From positions 1 through 40,895 of IMG/VR virus record IMGVR_UViG_3300002835_013157: a stretch of DNA of 40,895 nt; one strand, given 5' to 3'. The position numbers and the translations under genes are program-made. The stretch is from a virus. The notes beneath the pieces were generated by a model. It was not told the DNA's origin, did not search any database, and was given only the letters and a program-made list of their open reading frames with translations. Of the stretch, positions 1 to 7,725 are shown in pieces. How positions within the stretch are numbered: the first letter of the stretch is position 1; each line of letters begins with the position of its first letter.

Positions 1-120
1 TGGCAGCTGCGGGGAAGCTGTAGTCAACACGTTTCGATTGTGATCACGCTCTCAGGTTGTCAAAACGATCGCGCCTATCCTAGTTCGATACGATAGGGCT
101 GTGGGTATTTGCAATAGACA
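1..120. promoter_or_regulatory. Leader region upstream of the terminase operon
   Basis: No coding sequence is evident in these 120 bases. The stretch contains the palindrome GTGATCAC (41-48), a possible -35 TTGTCA (57-62) without a convincing -10, and an inverted repeat CCTATC (74-79) / GATAGG (92-97). It probably carries the promoter of the rightward operon that starts at 121, but no promoter can be assigned firmly. Confidence 0.3.
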
Positions 121-483
121 ATGGCAACCTATAGCCCGTCGCAGCTTGGTTTTCTGCTCCAGCAATGGGGCAGCGGCAACCTGGATAATATTATGTCCTC
201 TGGCCATATCGTCTCCGGGGTGCCCAACCTGGTGCTAACCGGCCATGGCTTCAAGGCGATGGGGCTGGCGGAACGGTTCACCAATGCGGATATTGAGCAA
301 GCCATAACGTCGTTGATGGTGCGCGATCGCGGCGCGGCGGTGATGCTAATTGCCATTCACCTGCTGGGCTGGACGATGGAGCGGCTAGGGCGGGCGCTAG
401 AGCATTCAGACACCAGTCATACCCAAACAGCGCTGATGCTGGCGGAGGGCTGCTTTATGGAGGTGCTGCTCAATGCCAACTAA
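121..483 (+). CDS. Small unknown protein, possible late-gene regulator
   Basis: This 120-residue protein is not firmly recognised. Its C-terminal half (about residues 65-118) is helical and spaced like a sigma region-4/ArpU-type helix-turn-helix: an aliphatic run, then LGWTMERLGRALEHS, then a helix ending in MEVLLN. Regulators of this size often lie just upstream of phage terminase genes, and this one is first in the operon that leads to terminase. A late transcription regulator role is therefore a reasonable inference but rests on shape and position alone. No clear ribosome-binding site precedes the ATG. Its 3' end overlaps the next gene by 11 bases. Confidence 0.5.
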   Translation: MATYSPSQLGFLLQQWGSGNLDNIMSSGHIVSGVPNLVLTGHGFKAMGLAERFTNADIEQAITSLMVRDRGAAVMLIAIHLLGWTMERLGRALEHSDTSHTQTALMLAEGCFMEVLLNAN

Positions 484-937
484 GCACAAGCGGATTAATT
501 TACTGGTGCCCGAGGCGATCGCGGCCCGGGTGAGGCGGGAGGCAACCTTCCTACGGCTAAAGTCGCGGGTAACGACAGAGGACGGGCGGGAACTAGCGAG
601 CGTTGCTGACCTAGTGCGCTGGACCACCGACCTTTATATCGAAGCTTGTGAGGCGGGCGGGACGCTGGAGTGCGAGCCGGTTGATAACGACGGCACCATT
701 CCTTTTACTTTGGACTCCCATACCCGTGGCCGGTGGGAGTACGCGGTGAAGTATCGCTATGCCAAGGACTACCACGAACTAACGACGATCGCCCTTACTC
801 GGTATTTTGACGGGCTAGACGCTCGGGCACAGCGCGATCGCCGGTTGCTGGAAAGCCTGACCAGCCTGCCAAGCCGAGAAACCTTACAACTAATCAACGC
901 TGGAACCTATGTACCAACTACCGTCCCCTCTCTTTAG
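473..937 (+). CDS. Ribbon-helix-helix-like small protein
   Basis: This 154-residue protein begins with KRINLLVPEAIAARVRREA, a short beta strand followed by a helix as in ribbon-helix-helix DNA-binding proteins. The rest is charged and largely helical with no recognised motif. The ATG at 473 has a good ribosome-binding site (GGAGG at 459-463) and lies inside the end of the previous gene, implying translational coupling. The 3' end overlaps the next gene by 29 bases. A DNA-binding role is suggested by the N-terminus only; the family is not recognised. Confidence 0.6.
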   Translation: MPTKHKRINLLVPEAIAARVRREATFLRLKSRVTTEDGRELASVADLVRWTTDLYIEACEAGGTLECEPVDNDGTIPFTLDSHTRGRWEYAVKYRYAKDYHELTTIALTRYFDGLDARAQRDRRLLESLTSLPSRETLQLINAGTYVPTTVPSL

Positions 938-1382
938 CTGGGCCTGGAGTGCTCAGTTTCTATCCTTGGCGACAGAGAGTGAGTCGGGGTTAATTTTGCC
1001 GGGCCAGCAACAAAAGGAACCGGCCTATTGTCACTTTTCTAGGCTATCGGCGGAGGGTGAAGAGGAAAGCTGGCTGTGGTTGTTTCCAGACACTAGGCAA
1101 GCCGCTAGCCTGCGCCTGATGCAACGGATTAACATCGACGATCGCCTGCGGGACCTGGTGGAACTAACTATCCCGATGAACCTCCCAGACTGTGCTTACC
1201 CTACTTACTTACAAGTGGTGGACCTGGACCACCTACGCCGCGCACCGTTAGAAGAATCCGGCATCGTTGAGGTGTGGATCGGGTTTGACTATCGGAAATA
1301 TGCTAGCGATCGCAGGATGCGGGCTGCAGTTGATACCGTCCTCCCCACCTCGGAATTTGTCCGAAAGGCAGCCTTAACGTGA
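909..1382 (+). CDS. Unknown phage protein
   Basis: This 157-residue soluble protein is not recognised. It is rich in Trp, Leu and acidic residues, with no signal peptide, membrane segment or metal-binding cluster. Evidence for a real gene is the continuous frame and its overlaps: it begins 29 bases inside the previous gene and shares 4 bases with the GTG start of the next. The start codon at 909 has only a weak GGA upstream, so translation probably depends on coupling to the preceding gene. HIP1-type bases occur in it (for example near 1138-1145), so it looks native to this cyanobacterial gene pool. Confidence 0.55.
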   Translation: MYQLPSPLFSWAWSAQFLSLATESESGLILPGQQQKEPAYCHFSRLSAEGEEESWLWLFPDTRQAASLRLMQRINIDDRLRDLVELTIPMNLPDCAYPTYLQVVDLDHLRRAPLEESGIVEVWIGFDYRKYASDRRMRAAVDTVLPTSEFVRKAALT

Positions 1383-1735
1383 AGTTCCTTGATATTCTGT
1401 GCCGTCGCTTGGACTCAATAGAGAAGCATTTGAAGTTGATTAATGAAAAGCTACAGGAGTTGCAAGAGCGGCAACTGAAGCTGATGAAAAGCGATCGCGA
1501 GCAATCCCGTAAACTCAAGACCCAGCAACGGCTCACCCTGGGCTTTAGCACTGCGGTGATCATTGGTGCCTTGATGCTATTCAACTGGTCGCCGGAGCAT
1601 CAGAAGCAATTGCGAGATCTAGCGGTAAGCATTATCAGCATCGGCGCCGCCGGGGTGCTAGGCACCAACGCGATGCCCCGCGAATCATCCTCAGAGGAGG
1701 ACCCGGACGATGAAGGTAGATCGGATAGTCAATGA
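1379..1735 (+). CDS. Two-TM protein with coiled-coil N-terminus
   Basis: This 118-residue protein starts at GTG, overlapping the previous stop. Residues 8-50 form a charged, heptad-like helix likely to be a coiled coil (KHLKLINEKLQELQERQLKL). Two hydrophobic segments follow at about 52-70 and 79-98, then a short acidic tail. The topology, with two membrane spans and small size, is compatible with a holin, but a coiled coil in front is not typical and the gene sits in a packaging operon rather than next to the endolysin (29987-30730). Holin is therefore only one possibility; an anchored scaffold is another. Confidence 0.5.
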   Translation: MKFLDILCRRLDSIEKHLKLINEKLQELQERQLKLMKSDREQSRKLKTQQRLTLGFSTAVIIGALMLFNWSPEHQKQLRDLAVSIISIGAAGVLGTNAMPRESSSEEDPDDEGRSDSQ

Positions 1736-2324
1736 CCTGCTTGGCTACGTCAACCGCTGCAACTGGTGGCGGGAGCGACAGGTAAAGCAACGACCCTACC
1801 GCATCTTGCAGACATGGCGGCTAGCGGGGCGTGGACTATTGCACCGTGTCCAACGTCCCCGCACCCTATGCCCGCGTCATGTGGATGCCTACATTTTTGA
1901 ACCCTATCGCCAGGAGGGTGGCGTTCGAGATATTCATATCACCTGTGACCACCTTGAAGGGATGAAGGCACCGGCTAGGGGTAGGGGTAAGGTGCGCTCC
2001 ACCCACCGGCTGACTATCCTGGTTGCTGACCATTGGATAAATGACGATGGGCGCTACAACGCTGAGCAAATCTATAGCATCGATGACGACTGGCAGGGCA
2101 ACCAACCCGAACGGGACGCCTACGCGATCGCGATTCTCTACCAAGTAGCGATGGCCTTTTACCAAGACGCTACCGATTGGACCTGGGAGGTGGATACTGC
2201 CAAGCGGCTATGGATGGGAGAACACTATACCCCCACGCTTTCTCCCAACCGCCATAGCGTTGATACCGTCGCTTGGGCATTGCGAGATCGGGTGAGGCGG
2301 ACAAAGCTGGGAGCAGGACAGTGA
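1710..2324 (+). CDS. Unknown basic phage protein
   Basis: This 204-residue protein has an Arg-rich N-terminal third (about 20-60: many R, K and W) followed by an acidic, Trp/Tyr-containing region. No known motif is visible. The ATG at 1710 follows AGAGGAGG (1693-1700) at a suitable distance, and the gene overlaps the preceding frame by 26 bases. It ends one base before the methyltransferase start, so it is part of the packaging operon. The basic N-terminus could bind nucleic acid, which is inference only. Confidence 0.55.
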   Translation: MKVDRIVNDLLGYVNRCNWWRERQVKQRPYRILQTWRLAGRGLLHRVQRPRTLCPRHVDAYIFEPYRQEGGVRDIHITCDHLEGMKAPARGRGKVRSTHRLTILVADHWINDDGRYNAEQIYSIDDDWQGNQPERDAYAIAILYQVAMAFYQDATDWTWEVDTAKRLWMGEHYTPTLSPNRHSVDTVAWALRDRVRRTKLGAGQ

Positions 2325-2325
2325 G

Positions 2326-3687
2326 ATGGTATTGGCGCGATCGCGGCTCGTCCTGTTCGATAGGATTAAGTTAGCGGTATCAATATCAACCATGGCTAAT
2401 GTACGAAATGCCAAGCTATCAGAGTTAACGCCTGACCCTGGCAATGCCAACAAGGGGACTGAGCGAGGCGCTTACATGGTGCGTCAGTCGTTGCAGAAGC
2501 TTGGGGCTGGGCGTTCTGTCCTCATAGATAAGAATGGCGTCCTGATAGCAGGCAACAAGACCACAGAGGCAGCCTATGAGATCGGGCTGGAGGATGTCAT
2601 TGTTGTCCCTACCGATGGCACTAAGTTGGTCGTCGTCCAGCGGACTGACCTGGACCTAGCCAAGGATGCTAAGGCTAAGGAGTTAGCGATCGCTGATAAC
2701 CGGGCGTCAGAGCTAGGGCTTGAATGGGACGCCGAGGTGTTGCAAGAGGTCCATGATGCGATCGGGCTGGAGGATTGGTTTACTGAGGATGAGGTAGCAG
2801 CATGGAGCATGGAAGGCGGCGAATGGGAGCAGCCTAGCGAAGAAGAAGATGAAGAGGCTACAGCGGACTTAATTGATGAAGCTGAAGGCGGCGAAATGGA
2901 TTGCCGCTTTCAGGTAGGGGACATTATTGCACTAGGGCGGCACCGGATAGCCTGTGGCGATAGCACCGATGAGGATAATGTGCGATCGCTGCTTGATGGC
3001 AAAACAATTGATTTGATTTTTACTGACCCGCCCTATGGCGTCAGTTATGCCGACAAAAATAAGAGTCTGAATGCGACTGGCCGGGGCAATAGCATTCAGA
3101 CTCCAATCGAAAACGACCATTTAGCTCCAGAGGAAATTTCAGGCAAAATATGGAAACCTGTATTCCAGCTTTTATGTAAATTTGCAAAACCTGGCGCTAG
3201 CTATTATGTCTGCGGACCTCAAAGAGATGAACTGTTGCTGCTGTTAATGACAGCGATTGCAGATGCTGGTTTGCTGCTTAAACATGGGCTGGTTTGGGTA
3301 AAGAACAATCACGTTTTAGGACGGTGCGATTATCACTACAAGCATGAGCCAATTCTTTACGGATGGAAGCCTGGTGCAACACATTATTTTATTGACAGCA
3401 GGTCGGAGTTTTCAGTTTGGAATTTCGACAAGCCACTAAAGTCAGATTTACATCCGACTATGAAGCCGATTGAGCTAATTCAATATGCTATTAAAAATAG
3501 CAGCCGCCCTAACGAGCTGATTGCCGATTTCTTTTTAGGCAGCGGCTCAACCCTGATCGCAGCGCAGGGGATGGAAGGCGATCGCACCGTCTATGGCTTT
3601 GAGCTAAGCCCTCACTACATTGAGGTTATCTGTCGCAGGTATGAGAAATTTACCGGCGAGACTGCCAAGTTAGTGGGGCACCTTTGA
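2326..3687 (+). CDS. ParB-domain DNA methyltransferase (DPPY type)
   Basis: This 453-residue two-domain protein joins a ParB-like N-terminus to an amino-group DNA methyltransferase. About residues 24-160 match the ParB/Srx-type domain (LTPDPGNANKG, then a strand-rich core and IADNRASELG). Residues 228-450 hold motif IV DPPY (234-237), followed near the C-terminus by the SAM-binding motif DFFLGSGST (401-409). That order defines the beta class, and DPPY favours N6-adenine methylation. Fusions of this kind are common just upstream of phage terminase genes. AGGA at 2315-2318 supports the start at 2326; the ATG at 2392 would give a more ParB-like N-terminus. The catalytic half is visibly more AT-rich than its neighbours and lacks HIP1 for about 600 bases. 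Confidence 0.9.
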   Translation: MVLARSRLVLFDRIKLAVSISTMANVRNAKLSELTPDPGNANKGTERGAYMVRQSLQKLGAGRSVLIDKNGVLIAGNKTTEAAYEIGLEDVIVVPTDGTKLVVVQRTDLDLAKDAKAKELAIADNRASELGLEWDAEVLQEVHDAIGLEDWFTEDEVAAWSMEGGEWEQPSEEEDEEATADLIDEAEGGEMDCRFQVGDIIALGRHRIACGDSTDEDNVRSLLDGKTIDLIFTDPPYGVSYADKNKSLNATGRGNSIQTPIENDHLAPEEISGKIWKPVFQLLCKFAKPGASYYVCGPQRDELLLLLMTAIADAGLLLKHGLVWVKNNHVLGRCDYHYKHEPILYGWKPGATHYFIDSRSEFSVWNFDKPLKSDLHPTMKPIELIQYAIKNSSRPNELIADFFLGSGSTLIAAQGMEGDRTVYGFELSPHYIEVICRRYEKFTGETAKLVGHL

Positions 3688-3689
3688 TC

Positions 3690-4157
3690 ATGGCTAAAAT
3701 CGACTGGGACTATTGGCGGCATAGGTACGTTGCAGGCGATGACACTGTAACCTACCGATCGCTAGCTGACGTACAAGGTGCGCCAAAGTACCAAACCCTT
3801 AGGAATCGCGCTAGTCAGGAGGATTGGCCAGCACAGCGCAAACGGTTTAAGGACAACCTTAGTACAATAACGGCAACTGTACCTGAGGCGCAGCATGTGG
3901 CCCAACAGGTATCAAAGCTAGTCGATACCGCCGAGATGCTAACGCGCCATATCAAGGCGGCCCGGTTGGCAGGACAGAAGGCACTCCAGGCGATGCAGGC
4001 GACCGACCCGGCAACGCTTAAACCCCAAGAAGCATTAGCGTGGCTAAAGTTTGCTGTAGAGGCTGAGCGATTGGCTGAAGGGTTAGCGACAGAACGCCAG
4101 GAAATCGACCTATCCACACTAAGCGACGAGGAGCTAGACCGGCTAATCAATGGTTAG
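3690..4157 (+). CDS. Terminase small subunit
   Basis: This 155-residue protein lies directly before the large terminase and overlaps its start by 8 bases. The N-terminal region (about 1-50) has the helix-turn-helix pattern of small terminases, with YRSLADVQG followed by YQTLRNRASQEDWPAQRKRF. The rest is long and helical, consistent with the oligomerisation core. It should recognise the packaging site and recruit the motor. A TTG two codons upstream is possible, but the ATG at 3690, just after the methyltransferase stop, gives the more ordinary start MAKIDWDYW. Identification is by context and HTH pattern. Confidence 0.8.
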   Translation: MAKIDWDYWRHRYVAGDDTVTYRSLADVQGAPKYQTLRNRASQEDWPAQRKRFKDNLSTITATVPEAQHVAQQVSKLVDTAEMLTRHIKAARLAGQKALQAMQATDPATLKPQEALAWLKFAVEAERLAEGLATERQEIDLSTLSDEELDRLING

Positions 4158-6036
4158 CAGCTTGCAGATGAAAGCGAAGGCTGAGAAAGAACGGCGGGAA
4201 CGAGAACGCAGAAAAGAGCGCGATCGCGCCCTGCCTGACTCCCCTTGGCTAGAGGACCCCTTACCCCTAGCTGAGTTCTGCCGCGCCTACCTGGACGTTA
4301 CCCCCTGGGATATTCAACAGCAAGACCTAAGCCAGTTTCTAGGTACAACGGCGGCGGATGCTAAAGCACTATTTACCCAAAACCCGCCGACCCTTTACAA
4401 TTGTGGCATTTTGTGCTACGGCAAGGGAGCGGGCAAAGATACCTTGGCCTCCGTCTGCCTTGTGTGGTTTGCCCATGTGCTGCTATGCCTGAGAGACCCC
4501 CAAGACTTTCTAGGGCTTGCCCCCCAGGAACCCATTGATATTGCTCTAGCTTCACCTACCCTGCGCCAGACGCGGCGGGTAACCTTCACCAAGCTAAAGA
4601 ACCGGCTGCGGACCTGTACTTGGTTAAAGAGTCACCTAGCGCGTTCAGAGTTTGCGATCGCAGACGTTGACCGGTATATCAAGAAAGCCACCGACGCGGC
4701 GGACTATATTGAGCTACCCCACAATATCCGCATCCACAACCTACCGCTGATTAGCAGTAGCGCGGAGGGGTTCAACCTACTGGCCTTTGTAATTAGCGAG
4801 TTTGCAGGGCTAGAGTCTGAGGCGCAGGGGGCCACGGCGGAGGCATTGTTCAATACCTTTGTCACCTCCTGCCGCACCCGTTTTAGAAAGGCATGGAAGG
4901 GCTTTCTAACCAGCTTCCCGCGTAGTGTATCAGACCCTCAGGAACAGCTTATTGAAGCCCACCAGGAGGGGCGCTTCCCTGAACTATTTGTGGTGCGCCG
5001 CCCTACTTGGGAGGTAGTGCCCCACCTGGAGTACAAAGACTTTGAAACTGAATTTATCCGCGACCCAGAAGGAGCGGCGGCTAAGTTAGCAGCCCAACCC
5101 AGAGCGGCGACTGAAGCCTACTTTAGATCGCCTGAACTCATCGTCCGCCATGCCAGTGGGGGGACATCCGACCTATTGAAGCGCTATGGGGTGACGGGTA
5201 GCGATCGCAGCCCTGACCCCATCCTAGAGCGCGACCTATTTGGTGACGTGGTACTGGATAGCTATGGCTTTCCGATGTTAGCCAACTGGTTCAAGGGCAA
5301 GCCCGAACGCGAGTATTACATTCATATCGACCTGGGGCTATCGGGTGATAGTGCCGGGTTTGCCATGGCTCACCTGGAACCGGTGGGCGATCGCGCAGAC
5401 CGGCTGATACCGGTACTGGACCTATCCTTTCGCTGGAAGGCAGCGCATTTCACCGGGCGCGGCCAGTTACAGCGGATGAACTGGGAGGGCGGTGAGTCCA
5501 CAACTGTGGACATCCGCCAAGCGGAAATTGACTTGCAGACACCGGTGGAATTTGTACTACTGCTGAGTAAACGACTAGGGTTTGCGATCGCGCGGGTGAC
5601 GTTTGACCAATTCAATAGCGCTACGGCTCGACAGCTGCTTTATCACTACGGGGTTAGCAGCCAGAATTTCTCGGTGGACCGCAACCCAGGCTATTACGAT
5701 GAACTGAAGGCGCTGATTTATGCCCGGCAGTTGGTTTACCGCATCGACCCGATACTGTTTGGGGAGCTAAGGAAATTGGTAAGGCTATCGACCGGACGGA
5801 TTGATGCCCCGCGTACCGCCTTAGGTAGTGACGTGGATAGCCATAAAGATATTGCCGATGCAGTAGCGTCGGTTGTGGGGGCACTGTGTAAGCTATCAGC
5901 CGCCTCTGGTGAATTCTATAGCCTACCAGAGCCAGAGGTGGTAGAAGAGGGCTCAGATGAGCCTACAGGGCCGATAGAGCTTGGGTCTGACTACAGCAAG
6001 ACCCAAAGCGAAATTATGAAGGAGTTTTTTGAATAA
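4150..6036 (+). CDS. Terminase large subunit
   Basis: This 628-residue packaging motor has both expected domains. The ATPase part holds the Walker A loop GKGAGKDT at 91-98 and a Walker B-like FVISEFAG at 213-220, with Glu217 as probable catalytic carboxylate. The nuclease part shows the acidic triad of the RNase H-like fold: Asp394 (HIDLGLSGD), Asp486 (VTFDQFNS) and Asp567 or Asp570 (SHKDIADA). Residues 10-26 are a charged helix (ERRERERRKERDR). Two positions are unusual: Asp replaces the usual Ser/Thr after the Walker A lysine, and Ser replaces the usual Asp of Walker B. Length is in the normal range and the gene appears intact. It translocates and cuts DNA during head filling, with partners expected outside the window. 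Confidence 0.93.
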   Translation: MVSSLQMKAKAEKERRERERRKERDRALPDSPWLEDPLPLAEFCRAYLDVTPWDIQQQDLSQFLGTTAADAKALFTQNPPTLYNCGILCYGKGAGKDTLASVCLVWFAHVLLCLRDPQDFLGLAPQEPIDIALASPTLRQTRRVTFTKLKNRLRTCTWLKSHLARSEFAIADVDRYIKKATDAADYIELPHNIRIHNLPLISSSAEGFNLLAFVISEFAGLESEAQGATAEALFNTFVTSCRTRFRKAWKGFLTSFPRSVSDPQEQLIEAHQEGRFPELFVVRRPTWEVVPHLEYKDFETEFIRDPEGAAAKLAAQPRAATEAYFRSPELIVRHASGGTSDLLKRYGVTGSDRSPDPILERDLFGDVVLDSYGFPMLANWFKGKPEREYYIHIDLGLSGDSAGFAMAHLEPVGDRADRLIPVLDLSFRWKAAHFTGRGQLQRMNWEGGESTTVDIRQAEIDLQTPVEFVLLLSKRLGFAIARVTFDQFNSATARQLLYHYGVSSQNFSVDRNPGYYDELKALIYARQLVYRIDPILFGELRKLVRLSTGRIDAPRTALGSDVDSHKDIADAVASVVGALCKLSAASGEFYSLPEPEVVEEGSDEPTGPIELGSDYSKTQSEIMKEFFE

Positions 6037-6238
6037 CCTCGCCATCGATAAGGCTTAATTCGGCGCGAGCAAGCCGCTCTATAAATTCAGAACGAGATAA
6101 GCCTGCTTTTTTTGCCAAGGTGCTGAGGATAGCCCACGCGGTAGGCGTCAAGCTAAGCTGTCCCCGCTTCTTATGCTCGTCATAGAAAGGCTCCTTGGGG
6201 GTTAAATTGTCCAAGCAAGCCTGGGGACGCAAAACCAT
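6014..6238 (-). CDS. Ribbon-helix-helix regulator
   Basis: This 74-residue protein carries a CopG/Arc-type ribbon-helix-helix fold at residues 27-60 (QLSLTPTAWAILSTLAKKAG, then LSRSEFIERLARAEL). Such dimers bind short palindromes in the major groove and often autoregulate. The start at 6238 is set by GGAGG directly upstream in the minus-strand leader. The 3' end overlaps the end of the large terminase gene tail-to-tail by 23 bases. An imperfect palindrome upstream (6258-6278) is a candidate operator, so it may control itself and the divergent recombinase gene at 6385. Confidence 0.8.
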   Translation of the reverse strand: MVLRPQACLDNLTPKEPFYDEHKKRGQLSLTPTAWAILSTLAKKAGLSRSEFIERLARAELSLIDGEVIQKTPS

Positions 6239-6257
6239 ACTGCCTCCGGTTCTATTT

Positions 6258-6278
6258 GTGTATATCTTACGATAACAC
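6258..6278. promoter_or_regulatory. Candidate operator for the RHH regulator
   Basis: GTGTATATC, TTAC, then GATAACAC form a near-perfect inverted repeat with a single extra base in one arm. It lies 20 bases upstream of the RHH start codon, in the intergenic region shared with the divergent recombinase gene. Size and position fit an autoregulatory operator. No binding evidence exists. Confidence 0.4.
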
Positions 6279-6295
6279 TTTAATTTAGGCTAGTT

Positions 6296-6391
6296 GTGCC
6301 ATAGCTAGACCTCTGAGCAATTCTCACCATGGCACCTCCCTCTGAAAGCGGCGTAGTACGCTGAAACTGGAGAGGGGTTTAGCCATGGCAC
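6296..6391. repeat. GTGCCAT/ATGGCAC repeats before the recombinase
   Basis: GTGCCAT (6296-6302) and ATGGCAC (6329-6335) form a 7-base inverted repeat, and ATGGCAC occurs a third time at the recombinase start codon (6385-6391). A small palindrome CGTAGTACG lies between them. These could be recombinase or regulator binding sites, but seven bases is short and chance cannot be excluded. Confidence 0.3.
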
Positions 6392-7725
6392 ACTATCAAC
6401 TTTGCTACGGGCGGGTATCGACTGAAGAGCAAAGCCTGGAATTACAGATGCAGCAATTCCAGCAACAACTGGAGTTTGACGAACTATTTGCTGAAAATTT
6501 GTCAGGGCGCCGGCGCGATCGCCCTGAATTTTTGCGCATGGTGGAACGAGCATTGGACCTCCGTGGTCAACGTCATCAAGTAACAGTATGGGTCATTGAG
6601 TGGACCCGGTGGGCACGGGATACGGTTTATTCGATGGAAAGCCTAGCCCAATTGGAGGCGGCGGGCGTGCAGGTGAAGGAGCTAACCACCGGCCAGGAGA
6701 TCACGCTACAGACCGCCTCAGGGCTGCTCACCACTGGCGTTAAGTCGCTGATGGCCCACTATTACTCAGTAGAACTAGGCGAACGTATCCAGCGTGCCTA
6801 TGCCCAGATGAGGCGGCAGGGGCGCCCCATGTGTGGCCCACCTCCCTTTGGCTACCAGCGATCGCCGGATGGTAGTCGTTATGAGCCGGGGCCAGAGTGG
6901 GCAAAGGCAAGAGCGGCGGTGGAACACTACATGCAGCACGGCAATGTGGCGGGGCTATCGGTCTACATGGAGCAAGAGCACGGGTTTTATAAGTCGCGGG
7001 CGGGCTGGCGGTGGTGGCTGCGTAGTGCTGCCCTACGAGGGCATTTGCACTATGCCAGCACCGATGAATGGCGCTACAACACCCATCTGGCACTAATTAC
7101 CGAAGATGAATACAAGCGAATTGATTACCTGATTAGCCTCAACCGTCAGTTGCGCGGCAACAATCAAGGACGCATCCATGCGGTGCCGCCTATTGTGTCC
7201 TGTGTTTGTGGCTGCCGGTGCCGTGCGCTTATCCGCCGGGGCCATCGCTATTTTGCCTGTGCGGCCAAAGCTGACTACCATGACCGGGAATGCTCCTACA
7301 CCCGTTCTTGCCGCCAGGATGCCATTGAGGCGGCCATTCAGGAGGCATTGGCAGAAGCCGCTGAGGCGATCGCGGCGGATATGCTACAGCCCTCGACGGT
7401 GAACCCGCAGGCGATCGCGCTGGAGCGAGAACTAGAAGCACTTCGACCTTTGGCCCACCGGGCGGCGATCGCCGAAGAAATAGCTGAAATCGAAGCGGAG
7501 CTACAAGCCTTGGCGGGCATGGAAAGCCATGCCAGCGCTAACCAGCAAGAGCTACGGGAAAAGACAATGGCGATCGCGCAGGCGGACCTGAACCTATTGC
7601 CGGTGGTAAGGCGCCGGGAAATTTACGCGGAATTGGTGGAACGGGTGATCTTGCAAGGGAATGAAGTGGTGGAGGTGCGGTTAAAGTTTATTGCCAATAA
7701 GCAACCGTCAGACAGCAGGTTCTAG
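6385..7725 (+). CDS. XisF-like large serine recombinase
   Basis: This 446-residue site-specific DNA recombinase has the layout of large serine integrases. The resolvase domain (1-140) shows YGRVSTEEQ with nucleophile Ser12, Arg10, and the Arg75/Arg78 pair in EWTRWARD, then the long helix (105-145). The recombinase domain covers about 150-265. A Cys-rich zinc ribbon follows (Cys273, 275, 277 and 279, then Cys292, Cys303, Cys309), then a coiled-coil region (about 310-410). Cyanobacterial relatives include XisF, which excises the fdxN element. The start at 6385 follows GGAGAGGGG at good spacing. Its 3' end overlaps the opposing phosphoesterase by 18 bases. It would integrate, excise or resolve the element. 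The attachment site is not identifiable, and phage genes flank it on both sides. Confidence 0.88.
   Translation: MAHYQLCYGRVSTEEQSLELQMQQFQQQLEFDELFAENLSGRRRDRPEFLRMVERALDLRGQRHQVTVWVIEWTRWARDTVYSMESLAQLEAAGVQVKELTTGQEITLQTASGLLTTGVKSLMAHYYSVELGERIQRAYAQMRRQGRPMCGPPPFGYQRSPDGSRYEPGPEWAKARAAVEHYMQHGNVAGLSVYMEQEHGFYKSRAGWRWWLRSAALRGHLHYASTDEWRYNTHLALITEDEYKRIDYLISLNRQLRGNNQGRIHAVPPIVSCVCGCRCRALIRRGHRYFACAAKADYHDRECSYTRSCRQDAIEAAIQEALAEAAEAIAADMLQPSTVNPQAIALERELEALRPLAHRAAIAEEIAEIEAELQALAGMESHASANQQELREKTMAIAQADLNLLPVVRRREIYAELVERVILQGNEVVEVRLKFIANKQPSDSRF

Noticed and set aside
74-97. CCTATC/GATAGG inverted repeat as a promoter or terminator for the first operon
   Set aside because: Only six bases per arm with a 12-base spacer and no T run or clear promoter boxes; kept only as a note for the leader region.
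1379-1735. Confident holin call
   Set aside because: Two membrane segments fit, but the long coiled coil in front and the distance from the endolysin do not. The 16668-16862 protein is an equally weak candidate.
2326-3687. Complete restriction-modification system
   Set aside because: No restriction endonuclease lies next to either methyltransferase. The only nuclease-like neighbours are terminase and the distant HNH fusion, so a stand-alone modification role is more likely.
6329-6364. Possible leader peptide MAPPSESGVVR before the recombinase
   Set aside because: Eleven codons with no ribosome-binding site; the ATG belongs to the ATGGCAC repeat and nothing links it to attenuation.
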